NCBI GenBank assembly: GCA_029721435.1
Contig: CM056588.1
Coordinates: 43,391,493 to 43,455,492 of the forward strand
Direction: 5' to 3'
From: Gymnothorax reevesii
Taxonomy: Eukaryota; Chordata; Actinopteri; Anguilliformes; Muraenidae
DNA length: 64,000 nucleotides
Each line of letters begins with the position of its first letter. The first letter of the stretch is position 1. Of this stretch, positions 23,095 to 34,789 are shown one piece after another. Made by a program: the position numbers and the translations under genes. The notes beneath the pieces were generated by a model. The model had not been told where the DNA came from, made no database searches, and saw only the letters and a program-made list of their open reading frames with translations.

Positions 23095-23292
23095 AAATCA
23101 AAGCTCCTCCAATATTTCTTTGACATCCAGGATAGGCTAATGGAGAATCTAAATTTCCCATAGGTATGAGTGTTAAAGTGAATCACATACAGTATGTGCT
23201 CGTTGAGGGATTGTTGTAATGTCTGGGATGGATTCTTGCCTTTAATTTGTTGGATGGCAGAATTGGTTCCAACCCACTGCAAGGGCACTTGA
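23095..23292 (+). repeat. degraded L2/Maui-like fragment
   Basis: The order AATCTAAATTTCCCATAGGT, ATGAGTGTTAAAGTGAAT, TCTGGGATGGATTC parallels the 21.1-21.3 kb copy at lower identity. Confidence 0.55.
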
Positions 23293-23856
23293 TGACCACA
23301 ATCATAACCAATCCTCAATCGGTACATATAAGTTCATAGACTGAACCCTGAACATGCACTGAAATTCACCAAACAATCAATTTAACTTCAGAACAAAGAT
23401 CAAAGCTATAATGTATAACAATGATGTATGAACAATGTATACCAATGATGATTATTGATAAATCTGACGGGCAACACTGGCAATGTGCTTGTCTTTTGAA
23501 CACCTTGACCAATTTATAATCACAGAACTTAATTTTTCAAACATGATTTTAGACAGGGATCCAAATTATTATCATACATGTGTCATATCAAGTTATACTG
23601 TGATGTCACTTATTTGATGCTGGCCCAGTCAGTCGAATGAGCTATAAAAATGTTCAGTACCCGTTTACCTCCAAACTATGTATTACACATCCATAGATGC
23701 TGTAAAAACATGCATTATTTGTACTGAGCATACCCAAACTGCAGTTTAGCATAATTGTAAGGGAATTGTAATTAGATGCTGCAAGTAAAATTCTCAGGTA
23801 GAATGCAGTTATTATACTCCCAAGCTAAAAAAACCAAACCTGAACAGCTTCAGCAT

Positions 23857-24407
23857 GTCAAGGGTTTGGAGCACAATGGTTATATGTCCAAATTTTGTGG
23901 TTTTGAGATTTTTAACCCCTATCACAGCTTTCTATCAGCTAATCAATAGCTATATGTCCATCTGCATTCATTTTTAATCAGATGTCACATTTTCATTTTG
24001 TGATATGTCCAACAACATCTGGTTTAATTAATTAAACATTGACATTTTGACGAATTAACATGAATTTTAATACAGAATAGTCTGTATTCCATTGCAAACA
24101 AACTTACCTTCAACGCTTACCATTGTGTTATGTCACATCATGTGCTAGACTTGTTGGAGCACTGAGGTGACATGTCCATTTTTGGCAATTTTGACCATGA
24201 TGTTGTACTTACACTCCTATGAAAACTTAGGTGTTCAATATACTTCTGAACCGTGCAGCAAAATAGAGTGACTGGTTAAAATAAAAAAAGGTATAAAATA
24301 CCATATAAAATACCTGATTTAATAGGACACTTGCTTACCTAAAAATAATTTTTTTCTCAAAACCTCTAAAATGGACATATAACCATTGCGCTCCAAACCC
24401 TCAATAT
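23857..24407 (+). mobile_element. inverted-repeat DNA element, copy 1 (~550 bp)
   Basis: The left end AGGGTTTGGAGCACAATGGT (23861) continues TATATGTCC; the right end is the inverse (CTCCAAACCCTCA, ending 24403). Terminal inverted repeats are about 48 bp, ending at GGTTTTGAGA. The interior is shared with the copy at 28579-29128 in opposite orientation. No transposase frame; a MITE of unassigned superfamily. Confidence 0.8.
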
Positions 24408-24409
24408 AT

Positions 24410-25660
24410 CCAGTCGTTTAAAGCATAGCATGGAAAAGCCTTGTCAGTGCTAATGAAAAAGCAAAAATTAAAACTGCTTTATTACAATCTTGTTATTAGG
24501 TAAACTGTTTTTATGCTGTTGTGCAGGCTTGATGCATTTTAATTTGAAATAGCATAGCCTATCTACGCAACATTCATGTTTGTAATCTGAATATTTACGT
24601 CCGAGGATTTAGGGTCATTTTACTCCTTATTTACTGTTTTTACTTGTCCTCTTATTGTGATTCACTTTGGATAAGCATCTTGGAAGTGACAGTACTGTGA
24701 TTTGATGTTCTGGATGATAAGTGTGATCAAATAATAAAGTGTTGTTTGAAGCTGATACAGCAGGTTGTGTGCGTCCATACAAGGATAATGCAATTTCTAG
24801 GACTGTGCTGTGGCCATTGAATTGAAAAAAATCTTCACCCTGTACTATTATCAAGCAGATAAATACATAAACAATCAATTCGGCAATATCCCATACTGGG
24901 CATGCAGCAGTACCCCGGTGCACAATAGGTTCCCAATGTCACCTTAATTAGGCAAATAGTGTTCTTAGTTCAACCCTCCATTGTGTATTGATATCGCTAT
25001 AATGTTCTAAGGGAGTTCTGGTCAATACCCGGAGCAGAGAGATTTGGTGACGGTCAGCCTGCTCAGTATTTCACATGCTTACTGGTGGCCTTGTCAGTCA
25101 CTAATCCGTTTCGTTACACGTTGTCAGAGACCCCATCAGGATACTAAACTATTAAAGCCAGGAGCCCAAAGAGGGTCTCTCCTGTCACCAGTGATAATTT
25201 TTATGTCCTCGTTACATTCTTTCCCTTTTACCAGCCATCTGTCACTCCTGTTTTCCTTCTAACACCTCCTCGCCAGTGTTTGTTCATTCTGTTCCCTCTA
25301 GCACACTCATTCCCCCATCACCTGCTCTTTCCATCCTTCCTTTCCTCTACATTGTACACTTTGGCCCGTCAGGAGGCGAAATGCAGCACGACTGCGTGGG
25401 TGAAGTCGAGGGAAGGTGGGCGGATGGATGTATATCTGATCCATGAAAACCTATCATGCTCCAGTCTCTCCAAAAACCTGTGGCTCTATGGGGGGGGGTT
25501 GGGGGCTTTAGCACCCTTCAGTCCAAAAGCACCAGATGGGTGTACATATCAGACAGACACCGAGCTGTTCCCCAGGCATTAGACTCTTTGGGTACAGGGC
25601 TGGGACTCAGCAAAATCACAGCCATCTCTGTAGACCTGAAACAATGGAACAGTCAGCCTA
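24410..25660. other. unique non-coding sequence
   Basis: No element ends or exons recognised. A T/C-rich stretch at 25200-25360 and a G-run at 25490-25503. Confidence 0.4.
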
Positions 25661-25669
25661 TAGCCTGGT

Positions 25670-25985
25670 GCAGGGGTGCTCAGACATGTCCATAGAGGGC
25701 TGTTCTGAGTACAGGCTTCCGTTGTAACCACACAGTTGTCTACCAGATTGAACTCTGGTCTTCAGTAAAGACTCGAAGAGTTTATTAGTAGAATCGGGAG
25801 TGCAACCACATGGCTGGATTAAAAGCAGTCACCCACATCCGCCCTTTCTAAAGAAGGTTCAGTACATGGCGAAAGAGGTTGGGTGGGGGCCTTGCGGTCT
25901 CAAGCACCACGGAAAGCACATCACGAAAACCTCACGTGTTTGAGCCCGTGAGTAAGGGCCTTTACCCAACATTGACCCTGCTTAG
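25670..25985. repeat. probable old repeat or SINE-like fragments
   Basis: 25670-25860 resembles a common fish non-autonomous element that begins TGCAGGGGTGCTCAGAC. 25860-25985 contains GTGTTTGAGCCCG, similar to a tRNA B-box. Both are weak matches by eye. Confidence 0.3.
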
Positions 25986-25989
25986 CCTA

Positions 25990-27800
25990 ATGAACTGTAC
26001 CATGAGTTGGTGATAATATAAGGTCGGCAGCTGCGATTCGGAAAAAGATGAATGTTTAATAGAGTGTGTCCTTCAATAGTAAAAACAAAGGGAAGAAGTT
26101 GAAGCGAGATGGATTTGTACAATCTGTTCCCGAAAGCGAATGCCTTATCTTTCCTTGAGCAAAAGAGTCGCTAGAAAAGAGGGCTCTTGTCTGTCTTATT
26201 TAACTGCTAATGGAATGGAAAAATAAATCAATGTTGCAAAAAAAAGTGTATTTGGATAATCCAATTTTATGCGACACAATGAAAGATAGATAGTCGCTCG
26301 GAAGCAGGAAAGACCAGCACAATAGAGGGAATTGTGCATGGCGTGGTCCCTTTCATCCAAAGAGGATATTTTTACATTAGAAGTTGGGAGGATCACATTG
26401 AAAACTAGAAGCAGGGCCAGAAGCCTGACTGCCGCATAGAGCAAACTTTAAACACACATGAGAAGCCTTCTTTCAGACATCAAAACAGATCCAAATACCA
26501 CACACTCTTGGCAGTAATTGTGTTTGGTATAAGTGAAAAGGAAAATGTCTGTCTCAAGGGAAACTAAATAATAATCCAAACTATGACCCAGGCTTTGATA
26601 TTGAATTGACACCAACCATTTATAATTACGGTGACATTTCTTAGCTGTGAGATGTGAATAAGAATTTTTTAATCTTCAAAAAGTTTACTTTTCATTAATG
26701 GAAAGAAAAATCATGTGACCCTTATTGATACCGTATGCTAAGTAGAAAGAGCACAATTTCTCTGATAATCACAGCCAAAGATGATCAGTTGTATTTTATA
26801 GTCAGATAACCATGAGAAAAAAGCATAAACTGTAGGTATATTTGTCAACCAAGCAGTCAGACTCCAACAGATGCATAATCCAAACAAAAAGAGATAAAGA
26901 TACACTGGCACGAGGGGATAAAACAAGAATGACTGTAGCTGAAGAATGGTAAGTAATGGTGAGATGAAAGAAGCTTTGAATGAACTTTCAGGTGTACAAG
27001 AAAGAGGTTAACTAATTGACATTTATGAGCAGACTTTAGTGAATCTGGCATAAAAAGAGGTCCACAATTGTCCTATGAAGACCATCGCCCTGTCTGCTTT
27101 GAAGCATAAAGCCGTAGCTTTGACATGCATGTTTAAGGGCATTTGTGATTATCATTTGAATACCGAGGCCAACAAGATATTCCATTGCTAATAGAATTTA
27201 GACTCCAGCATTGTACTGGACACAGTATCCTGGGACTAGCAAAACATGTAGCTTCATTGCTCGCCTTTCATGACTGCATAATGGAGTGCTGTGCATTACC
27301 ATAAGGCGTTCCAAATTCCACCAATTTTTAATTCTACTGTCACATATGCTTGCATTAAAATAAGCATCGCACTTGTACATGCATGAATGTCTGCACAATG
27401 TCCACAGTCAAGCTGTGGGGGCATGGAGTGGAGTGAGGCCTCAGATTTGCACATATAACAGCATAATCGCCCGCTTAAGCCGAATGGACTTGATTTTCTC
27501 CTCTCAGGCCGTGAAATGCAGCATCTCTCCTTGCAAGGTGTGTGTTCATTAAGTTGTGTACAGAATAGGAATTGATTCTGGGGTTTGGCTTCCTTGGTGG
27601 TGTGGCAGGAGATGGCGTTTTCAAAATAGGGAAAGACGTACTTGCAGGGAGAGAGGTGCGGGGAGAACAAGGGTATTTCAACTACTCCCCATAAAGATTC
27701 ATCCGCATAGCAAATGATTAAACAACATTTCTAACGCTCTCTCTGGGGTACATTTTCTGAGCAGCGCATTTACTTGTGTGCACAGATACACATACATTAT
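25990..27800. other. unique non-coding sequence
   Basis: AT-rich, no exon or transposon recognised. A minus-strand frame of 124 codons (27296-27670) lacks domains and splice support. Confidence 0.4.
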
Positions 27801-27801
27801 A

Positions 27802-27902
27802 CAACCATCCATCCTCTACCTAACCTACTCATTACTGATCAGGGTCGCAAGGGGGTTGGAGCTTATCCCAGCATGCATTGGGCTAGAGGCATAAATACAG
27901 CC
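27802..27902 (-). repeat. L2/Maui-like 3' end fragment
   Basis: ACCATCCATCCTCTACC, AGGGTCGCAAGGGGGTTGGA, GCTTATCCCAGCATGCATTG are the minus-strand form of the L2-type tail. Confidence 0.7.
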
Positions 27903-28269
27903 AATTCTGCTCAGCTAACATTGAACGGATCTGTGTAAAACAGAAGACGGGTAAAAAGTTGGATTCCCCTAACCTTACACCAGCATTTTAACCTCACTCA
28001 GAACCTGCACCTTGGTGTACTTTGTAAGATGTGTACTGTGAATAAACATCCAGTTAATAGCGAGCTAGACCTGTCATTCTATTTGACAAATTAAGTCCTG
28101 GGCTTAAACTAATGGTGCATTGGATTTGAAGAGGGAAACTCAGACAGTGGGGAAACCTGGCCTGCCATGATGAAAAGCACAAAATAATACCCTTAAAGTG
28201 GTAACTCTGACGTGGGAAATGAAGACATCGTCTTGCTACTCCAGTTATCCCAACTGACGTAATTCTCGT

Positions 28270-28570
28270 CACAGCACATTGCGAATGAAATTAAGCCATG
28301 AAAGTTCCTGAATGAACAAGCTTAATTAGAAGGCTGGTGTTGCCTTGACAACAAAGCCGCTCGATGACGGGGGTCTAATAATTCTCCCAGAATTAAATAT
28401 TTAGACAAATCAAATGCAAATGATCACTTTTAACTTGCAAATGATGAGAAGGACATTATGCCCATGTCGAGGCTCTGACTTCCTGCTTCAAATTGAATGC
28501 ACTATAAATGCTGCATTTACCCGCAAATGCTGCTTACAACCATTGTGATGTCAGCACCATTTGAAGGTTC
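28270..28570. promoter_or_regulatory. candidate conserved regulatory block
   Basis: Unique sequence dense in octamer-type and homeobox cores: CAAATGCAAATGATC (28411), AAGCTTAATTAGAAGG (28318), TCTAATAATTC (28373), AGAATTAAATATTTAG (28390), CGCAAATGC (28522). No repeats; ends at the MITE beginning at 28.58 kb. Inferred only. Confidence 0.33.
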
Positions 28571-28578
28571 TAGTACTG

Positions 28579-29128
28579 TATATTGAGGGTTTAGAGTGCA
28601 ATAGTTATATGTCTATTTTACAGGTTTTGAGAAAAAAATGATTTTTAGGTTTCCAAGTGTTCCATTAAATCAGGTATTTTATATCTTTTTTTTTTTTTTA
28701 ACCAGTCACTCTTTTGCTGCAGGGTTCAGAAGTATATTCAACAGTTAAGCTTTCATAGGAGTGTAAACGCAACATCATGGTCAAAATTGCCAAAATGGAC
28801 ATGTCACCTCAGTGCTCCAACAATTCTAGCACATGATGTGACATAACACAATGGTAATTGATTGAAGGTAAGTTTGTTTGCAATGGAAGACAGACTATTC
28901 TGTAATAAGATTCATGTTTATTCATCTAAATGTCTGTGTTTAATTTCAGCAGATTTTGTGGGACATATCACAAAATGAAAATGAGAATTCTGCTTAAAAA
29001 TGAATTCAGATGGACATATAGTTATTGTGCTCCAAGAATCAGCTGATAGAAAGCTGTGACAGGGGGGAAAAAACTGAAAACCATACATTTTGGACACATA
29101 ACCATTGTGCTCCAAACTCTTGATATAC
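28579..29128 (-). mobile_element. inverted-repeat DNA element, copy 2 (~550 bp)
   Basis: Reverse-oriented relative of 23857-24407. It shares, in mirror order, the terminal GGGTTTAGAGTGCAATAGTT / CTCCAAACTCTTGATATA ends and inner blocks such as TCAGTGCTCCAACAATTCTA, GTAAGTTTGTTTGCAATGGA and GACATATCACAAAATGAAAA. It additionally keeps an internal TTGTGCTCCAAGAATC copy of the terminal motif, which is eroded in copy 1. Confidence 0.8.
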
Positions 29129-29129
29129 G

Positions 29130-30250
29130 ATACTATATTCATGTACCATATGAGCTATCCATTCTGAGTTCTTCCTTTTTTGTCATTAATTTTCTCTGTA
29201 AAGTGTCTTTATTACCATTTCTTTGTTCAGGCTGAAGGAAATGTGATACAAATTGAATTGAGGGCTAGATTGGGGCATATTGGGGAATATTCAATGCACC
29301 TTCTTGACACTTGTTGTATTCAATCCTTGGATCGCAGATGACTTCTCAAGAGACCCTAAACTCAAACTATGAAAGGGTCCTTACAGCAAGCATTAATAGA
29401 ATAAAATCAACAAGTATTTTACTCTTCTATTTGGATTTAAAATCTTGTATTTGATTTCCCTTCTTGCAAAAATTTCCAATCTGTTGGACAAGTTGGACTC
29501 ATTTCAATGTGGCTTGACAACTAACGTGAGATTTCAAAAAGACTCTAAGTCTCTTTACAGGAGAAATTAAGGATTGCAAGGCTCAACACATATAATGTGT
29601 TCAATCATCGGACCCAAAAATAGTAAATCATCGACTTTGTATCTCCTTAGAAGAGGGTAATTACATCTATACAGATTTAAATAAAGCTGTAATGACGACA
29701 GATTCTTAGCCAAGATTTCCCCTGCATAGTAAAAGTCTTTTTTTTTTTTTTTGCCTCGTTGGGCATTTCACAAGATTTCACATTTTGCTCACGTAACACG
29801 AAAATGGCTTTTGCAAACTGAACAAGCTGAAATTCCCAAAGAAAGGGAGGGGTTAATGGAGCAGAGTATTTTCCAGAAGGGGCCACCTCTCCCACGGGAG
29901 TCACATCTCATTGGCTACATCGTGCTTTGGATATGTGCAGCGGATCAGTTCGGTTTCCTATTGGCTGGACGGCTGTTGTGGCTCAAATGGCCTGAGTAAA
30001 TCACGGGCTTAAGTGGCTTGCGGTCGTTTTCCCGAGGCTGTTCCCTGCTTGATAACTGCGTCCAGTCAGCTGGCGTCACAGTGATGGAGTGCCTGGTGAT
30101 GGACCTGTTGCTATATATGCACAAGCACGCAGGAAAGATGAGCATGACAAAGTGAGACACACTACATCTCCAGTTGAGTTTTCTTCAGTTGGGAACCTGA
30201 ATTTCAAACTGTGTCTCAAATTCAAATTCGGTGCCATTAGCATGGCTGCT
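29130..30250. other. unique non-coding sequence
   Basis: T14 run at 29739-29753. The 29830-30130 part is GC-richer with CCAAT-type boxes (ATTGGC at 29910 and 29960). No gene was recognised. Confidence 0.4.
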
Positions 30251-30254
30251 CATA

Positions 30255-30788
30255 CACTGTAAAAATATGGACGCAGCACCTGGGTCTGAAAAGTGAGGCC
30301 AATGCGGAAATCTCTAAAAATTGCATTCTATTTAATGGCCAGCAGATGAAGCCGTCGTCGGTCGTTGCAGAAAGAAGTTCAATGCTATGGTGGTCTATGA
30401 AAATATTTCCCACCTGACTTAATATTTCAATAATGATTTTCCACATTATTTTATGGTATCTATCGCGAGTTTCAAGTCTCCTTCAATATATCATGATGTT
30501 CATTTTTGTAAATCATGGTCCCAAATAAACTAGTATGAAGGATAAAGCCAGAATATGCTTTAGGGGCGTGGCTATCCGGTCCTCATCAGATACGGTCAGA
30601 TCCACCTGTAAATCCACCTCTTGCTCCTCCCTGGATCTTCGAGTCATGCTTTCTTCCAATAGGAATCACTTCTGGTTTCAAAATGACAAATTGGCACTGT
30701 TCAAACTGCCTAAATCGAGACTTCCTAAGTGGTATGCTGAAACCAATGGGTGGTGTCACGGTTGCTTCATCCATCTTTTCATCCAGTC
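30255..30788. mobile_element. TA-flanked MITE, 534 bp
   Basis: The left end CACTGTAAAAATATGGACGC and the inverse of the right end GACTGGATGAAAAGATGGATG align, with TA on both flanks (30253-30254, 30789-30790). The inner block AGGATAAAGCCAGAATATGC and TTTAGGGGCGTGGCTA is a phrase I associate with a widespread fish repeat. Tc1/mariner-type target site; no transposase. Confidence 0.6.
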
Positions 30789-31004
30789 TATGTGGCGGCT
30801 TAATTCTGCTCCAGGATATAGGTCATATGGCAGGTTCTCACTTGATCCAAAACAAAGCACTCCCAGCAGGGCTGCCCCAGCCAGTTCATGGCGATATTCT
30901 ATCATTTGGGTCTGTTCCACGAGACTCCATCTCTCACTCCAGCCTCAACAAAGCACAACTCATTCAGCAGCTATAGGATGACTGTTCATTCCACTCTAGT
31001 GATA

Positions 31005-31168
31005 TCTACTGCCCTTTAGGTTTTCACTCCAATCCAAGAAAAGTACAAAAAGTTGAATCCAAACTTTTATATTCACTTGCTAATTAGAGGAGTCAGGTTC
31101 AATAAATTTGGGTTGACGTGAAATCCAGCAGGATACCTGAGCAGCAGGAACAGAGCTGGGCTCCTGCA
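31005..31168. repeat. old non-autonomous element fragment
   Basis: TTAGGTTTTCACTCCAATCC near the left, CTTGCTAATTAGAGGAGTCA in the middle and GAACAGAGCTGGGCTCCTGC at the right form the familiar fish interspersed element with GTTTTCA..GCTAATTAG..CTGGG order. Confidence 0.5.
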
Positions 31169-31399
31169 GTAGAGGTTGTTTAACCTTGTACAGTGGGTGC
31201 AACTGCAGCGAGTGTCCCGACCACCTACAGTGCAGGGAATTGCTCCCTTAATTAAAGTTTCACATAGTTTTGTTTACATAACATTAGTCCAAAACTCTCC
31301 TCACCTAAGGGTCAATTAGAAATGCACTTCTCAAACCCACCCCTCCCCCCACCCACAGCCTTCTCCTCTGAACCCCAGGACTGCCCTGACCCCTCCTTC

Positions 31400-31760
31400 C
31401 CTTCTTTGCCAAATATGAAATATGAATGAGCATATTCATATTTGGAGGGCGCGGGGGCAAACCCACCTACCGACATTGCCTGCACAATCCCGCTTGTTCA
31501 CCACATGGTCACATGATTGTCCTGCGGCGACCTATGTTTGATCGAATGGGATTACACGGGTGAAATAAGACCTCCTGCTCCTCCCTATCAGGGCGGGGCA
31601 AGCTTTAAACGCAGCAGGACGGCGAAGGAAATGCACGTATCACTGCGAGCACAGCTCACTTCCCGCTATGCCTGATACTGTCGCGCTCTTTCAGCTGTGA
31701 AGCAATGTCACTGAGACTTTTTCTCGGGGCCTAATGCACCGACAGGGTAGGCTGCCAAAT
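31400..31760. promoter_or_regulatory. candidate regulatory block with AT-rich palindrome
   Basis: The inverted pair CCAAATATGA (31409-31418) and TCATATTTGG (31436-31445) encloses a second pair, AAATATGAAT/ATTCATATTT. Downstream 31500-31760 is CpG-containing unique DNA with a GGGCGGGGC GC-box (31590) and a TTTAAAC-type box. This could be a promoter or enhancer; no linked transcript is visible. Confidence 0.3.
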
Positions 31761-32210
31761 CGCAGCAATGTTTTCATTATTAGTCCATTCGCCGTCCACC
31801 CACTTTTGCACATTACCTTTGCTGAAGCATACCACTGATGGCTGTCCCATAACTTAAAAAAAAGTCACCTTCGGTGCGCAGGTGAATTTCAGAGCCATTG
31901 AAAGTAATTCAGTCTTTTATTGCCGGAGTTTTCATCTGAGATGTAATGGATATTTAAAGTTATTATACTGGCAAGAGTGAACTCTCACATTCACATCACA
32001 ATCTAACAGCACTTTCTTGATCCATTTTATTCTTTTTCCCTCCATTTTCACTAATGTGGCTGTCCTTGACATCTCCAAGTAAAATACTTCCTTCCCTCCA
32101 AACGCAGGCCCATGAGGACAAGCATAAACAGTTTCAACAAAACAGTTTCAAAATTGTTGTACAAATGGTTTCTATGTAGGTTTAATCAACATCAATGGTC
32201 TTTCAACATA

Positions 32211-33783
32211 CAGTGGGGGAAATAAGTATTGAACGAGTCAACATTTTTCTCAGTAAATATATTTTAATGGGGCTATTGACATGAAATTTTCAGCAGATGT
32301 CGATAACAACCCAACTGATCCACAGATACAAAAAAATCAAAACAAATAAGTCCATAAGTTAAGTTACATGTAATAAAGTGGAATGATAAGGGAATAAGTA
32401 TTGAACACATGAAGAAAAGGAGGTGAAAAATGGCATGGAAAGCCAAGAAACCAGCTGAAATATGTCAGTATTTAGAAAGCAATCTTGCCCTCTAGTGCAA
32501 ATTAATATCACCTAATTTATCCCTAATTGATGGCCTTTTAAAAGGTTTCTCATTTCCAAGTTGTCACACAAGAAGAATCTCATGATGTGTAAAAGCAAAG
32601 AGGTCTCTCAAGACCTTAGCATCCCTATTGTTGCAAAACATACTGATGGCATTGGCTACAGACATATTTCTAAACTTCTGAGTGTTCCAGTAAGCACCAT
32701 TGGAGCCATAATCCAGATGTGAAAAAAACATAATTTCACCATAAACTGGCCACAACCTGGTCCTCCTTGCAAGATTTCTGATAGATGAGTCAAAAGTATA
32801 ATCACAAGAGTTGTCCAAGAGTCTAGGATCACTCACGGAGACCTTCAGAAAACCAGGAATTAGCAGGTATAGTTGTTTTAAAGAAAACAATAAGTAATGC
32901 ACTCAACTGCCATGGCCTCTATGCATGTTCATTGCGCAAGACTCCATTGCTGAAGAGAAAGCATGTTGAAGCTCGTTAAAAGTTTGCAGCACATTTGGAC
33001 AAGACTATGAAATACTGGGAGAATATAGTCGGGTCAGATGAGACCAAAATTGAACTCTTTGGATGTCATAGCAATGCCATGCTTGAAGGAAAGCCGGCAC
33101 TGCACATCACCCCCAAAACACCATACCAACCGTGAAGTTTGGAGGTGGGAACATCAGCACATTTTACTTGAAGGAAGGATGAAAGGAGAAATGCATCAAG
33201 ACATTCTTGATAAGAATCTGCTTTCATCTACATGGATGCTGAAGATGAAACAAGAGTGGTCATTTCAGCAAGACAATGATCCCAGACACAAAGCCTAGGA
33301 AACTCTCAATTGGTTTAAGAGAAAGAAAATATAGCTGCTTGAATGGCCCAGTGAATCAACCGACTTGAATCCAATTGAAAATCTATGGAAAGAACTGAAG
33401 ATTAGAGTTCATAGAGGAGGCCCCCAGAACCTTCAAGATTTGAAAACAGTTTATGTGGAAGAATGGGCCAAAATCACACTTGAGCAATGCATGCAACTAG
33501 TTTCTCCATACAGGAGGCGTCTTGAAGCTGTCATTACCAACAAAGGCTTTTCTACTAAGTATTAAATATATTTCAGTAAGCGTGTTGGATACTTTTTTAC
33601 CCTGTGTCATTCCACTTAATTGCACATAATTTAATTTATGAACTTATTTGTTCTGATTTCTTTGTATGTGTGAATTATTTGGGTTGTTTTCGACAACTGG
33701 GGAAAATTTCATGTCAATAGCTCCATTAGAAATATATTTACTAAGAAAAATGTTAACGCTTTCAATACTTATTTCCCCCACCG
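32211..33783 (+). mobile_element. full-length Tc1/mariner transposon, 1573 bp
   Basis: Ends are long inverted repeats (about 95 bp): CAGTGGGGGAAATAAGTATT at the left and AATACTTATTTCCCCCACCG at the right. They also share an inner CTATTGACATGAAATTTTC block. Perfect TA duplications flank it (32209-32210, 33784-33785). Length is normal for Tc1. The transposase inside is broken, so the copy could move only with a transposase supplied in trans. Confidence 0.93.
32582..33565 (+). pseudogene. Tc1 transposase pseudogene
   Basis: The intact protein would bind the inverted ends through paired helix-turn-helix domains and cut with a DD34E RNase-H-like core. Visible parts in order: start MMCKSKEVSQDLSIPIVAKH (first HTH), ISKLLSVPVSTIG, KKHNFTINWPQPGPPCKISD (second HTH), SDETKIELFG with the first Asp (33031-33060), GTAHHPQNTIPTVKFGGG, FQQDNDPRHK with the second Asp, and LNPIENLWKELK with the Glu. 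Thirty-four residues separate the second Asp from the Glu. Stops occur near 32720, 32785, 32860, 33296 and 33334, and the SDETK segment lies one base out of frame from both neighbours. The last 66 codons are open to the normal C-terminus. Confidence 0.92.
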
Positions 33784-33789
33784 TACAGA

Positions 33790-34075
33790 AAACTTTATTT
33801 AATGACCTTTGAGGTTGTTATAGAATCAAGAATTTTAATCTTTTGCTAATAAGTATTTCTGGCCATTGCGGCAAGGTGTCACAGAAGTCAAGGCAAAACC
33901 CAATATATGGTTGGACCGTTTATGGTCTAAGTGCAAAATTATGGGCACTTTGTTTCAGGGATAGTCAAAACTATGGTCGATAATCTTAATTCCTGTTAAT
34001 TGAATGTTAATGTTAAATGTTAATTGAATTTTATATTTTGGTCTTAGTTATTATGTTTCATTATTTTCATTCTGT
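33790..34075. other. unique AT-rich sequence
   Basis: Nothing recognised. Confidence 0.4.
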
Positions 34076-34077
34076 TT

Positions 34078-34370
34078 TGCCCCTGTTTGTTTGTTTGTCT
34101 CTCAGCCTGTCTGTCTGTCTGTCTGTCTGTTTGTGAACAGCATAACTCAAAAAGTAATGCACGAATTTGGCTGAAATTTTGTGGGTGCATCGCTATTACA
34201 TCAAGGATGGACTCTATTGATTTTCACCGGGATCAGTGAAACAATATGGCCGCCACGGCAGCTATCCTGAAATCGTATGACACGCGATAACTCAATTTGC
34301 TCCCACTCATTAAGATTTGGATTGCGCTGCCTTGGCAGAGGTTTGCACTCTATAAGTGCCTCTTGTTAAT
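34078..34370 (+). repeat. fish interspersed repeat of unknown class
   Basis: The (CTGT)n head (34107-34130) runs into GTGAACAGCATAACTCAAAA, GGCTGAAATTTTGTGGGTGC, a mid block and the end GGCAGAGGTTTGCACTCTAT. This order is one I recognise as a recurrent teleost repeat. There is no coding sequence and I cannot name the family reliably. Confidence 0.5.
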
Positions 34371-34635
34371 AATTTGGGTTAATTTGTACCCGTGTGGGTC
34401 TGCTGTCTTCGCACCGTGATGACGTAATAGAAACTGTTTGTGCCAAAGCAGTCTGAAAGGCCAATGGGGAAAGTATACTCAGTTGGCAAATCAAGGGTGC
34501 AACTTTGCTCGCTCGTCCTTTAATCGTTCTGTCTGTCAGTCAGTCAGTATCTGTCATTTAGTCAGTCAGGGACATTTGTGGGCGCAGAGCCGGACTGTGC
34601 CAGTCCATAGTAATAATAAAAATAATAAAAGTTCT

Positions 34636-34785
34636 GAGGGTAGCCTGTAGCCCAGTAGTTTGTGACTCAGTAGGTTGGCAGCTCAAGCCCCAATGCAACC
34701 ACTGTAACATCATGGGTGAATTAGTCCCCATTTAGCTGAATCAATTCTATGTTAACAGTAATGTAATAATGCAATAATGTAATGC
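34636..34785 (+). repeat. tRNA-derived SINE-like fragment
   Basis: TAGCCTGTAGCCCAGTAGTT (A-box region) and GGTTGGCAGCTCAAGCCCC (B-box-like) are spaced as in a tRNA promoter. AT-rich tail with repeated TAATGTAATAATGCAATAAT. Confidence 0.45.
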
Positions 34786-34789
34786 TTGG

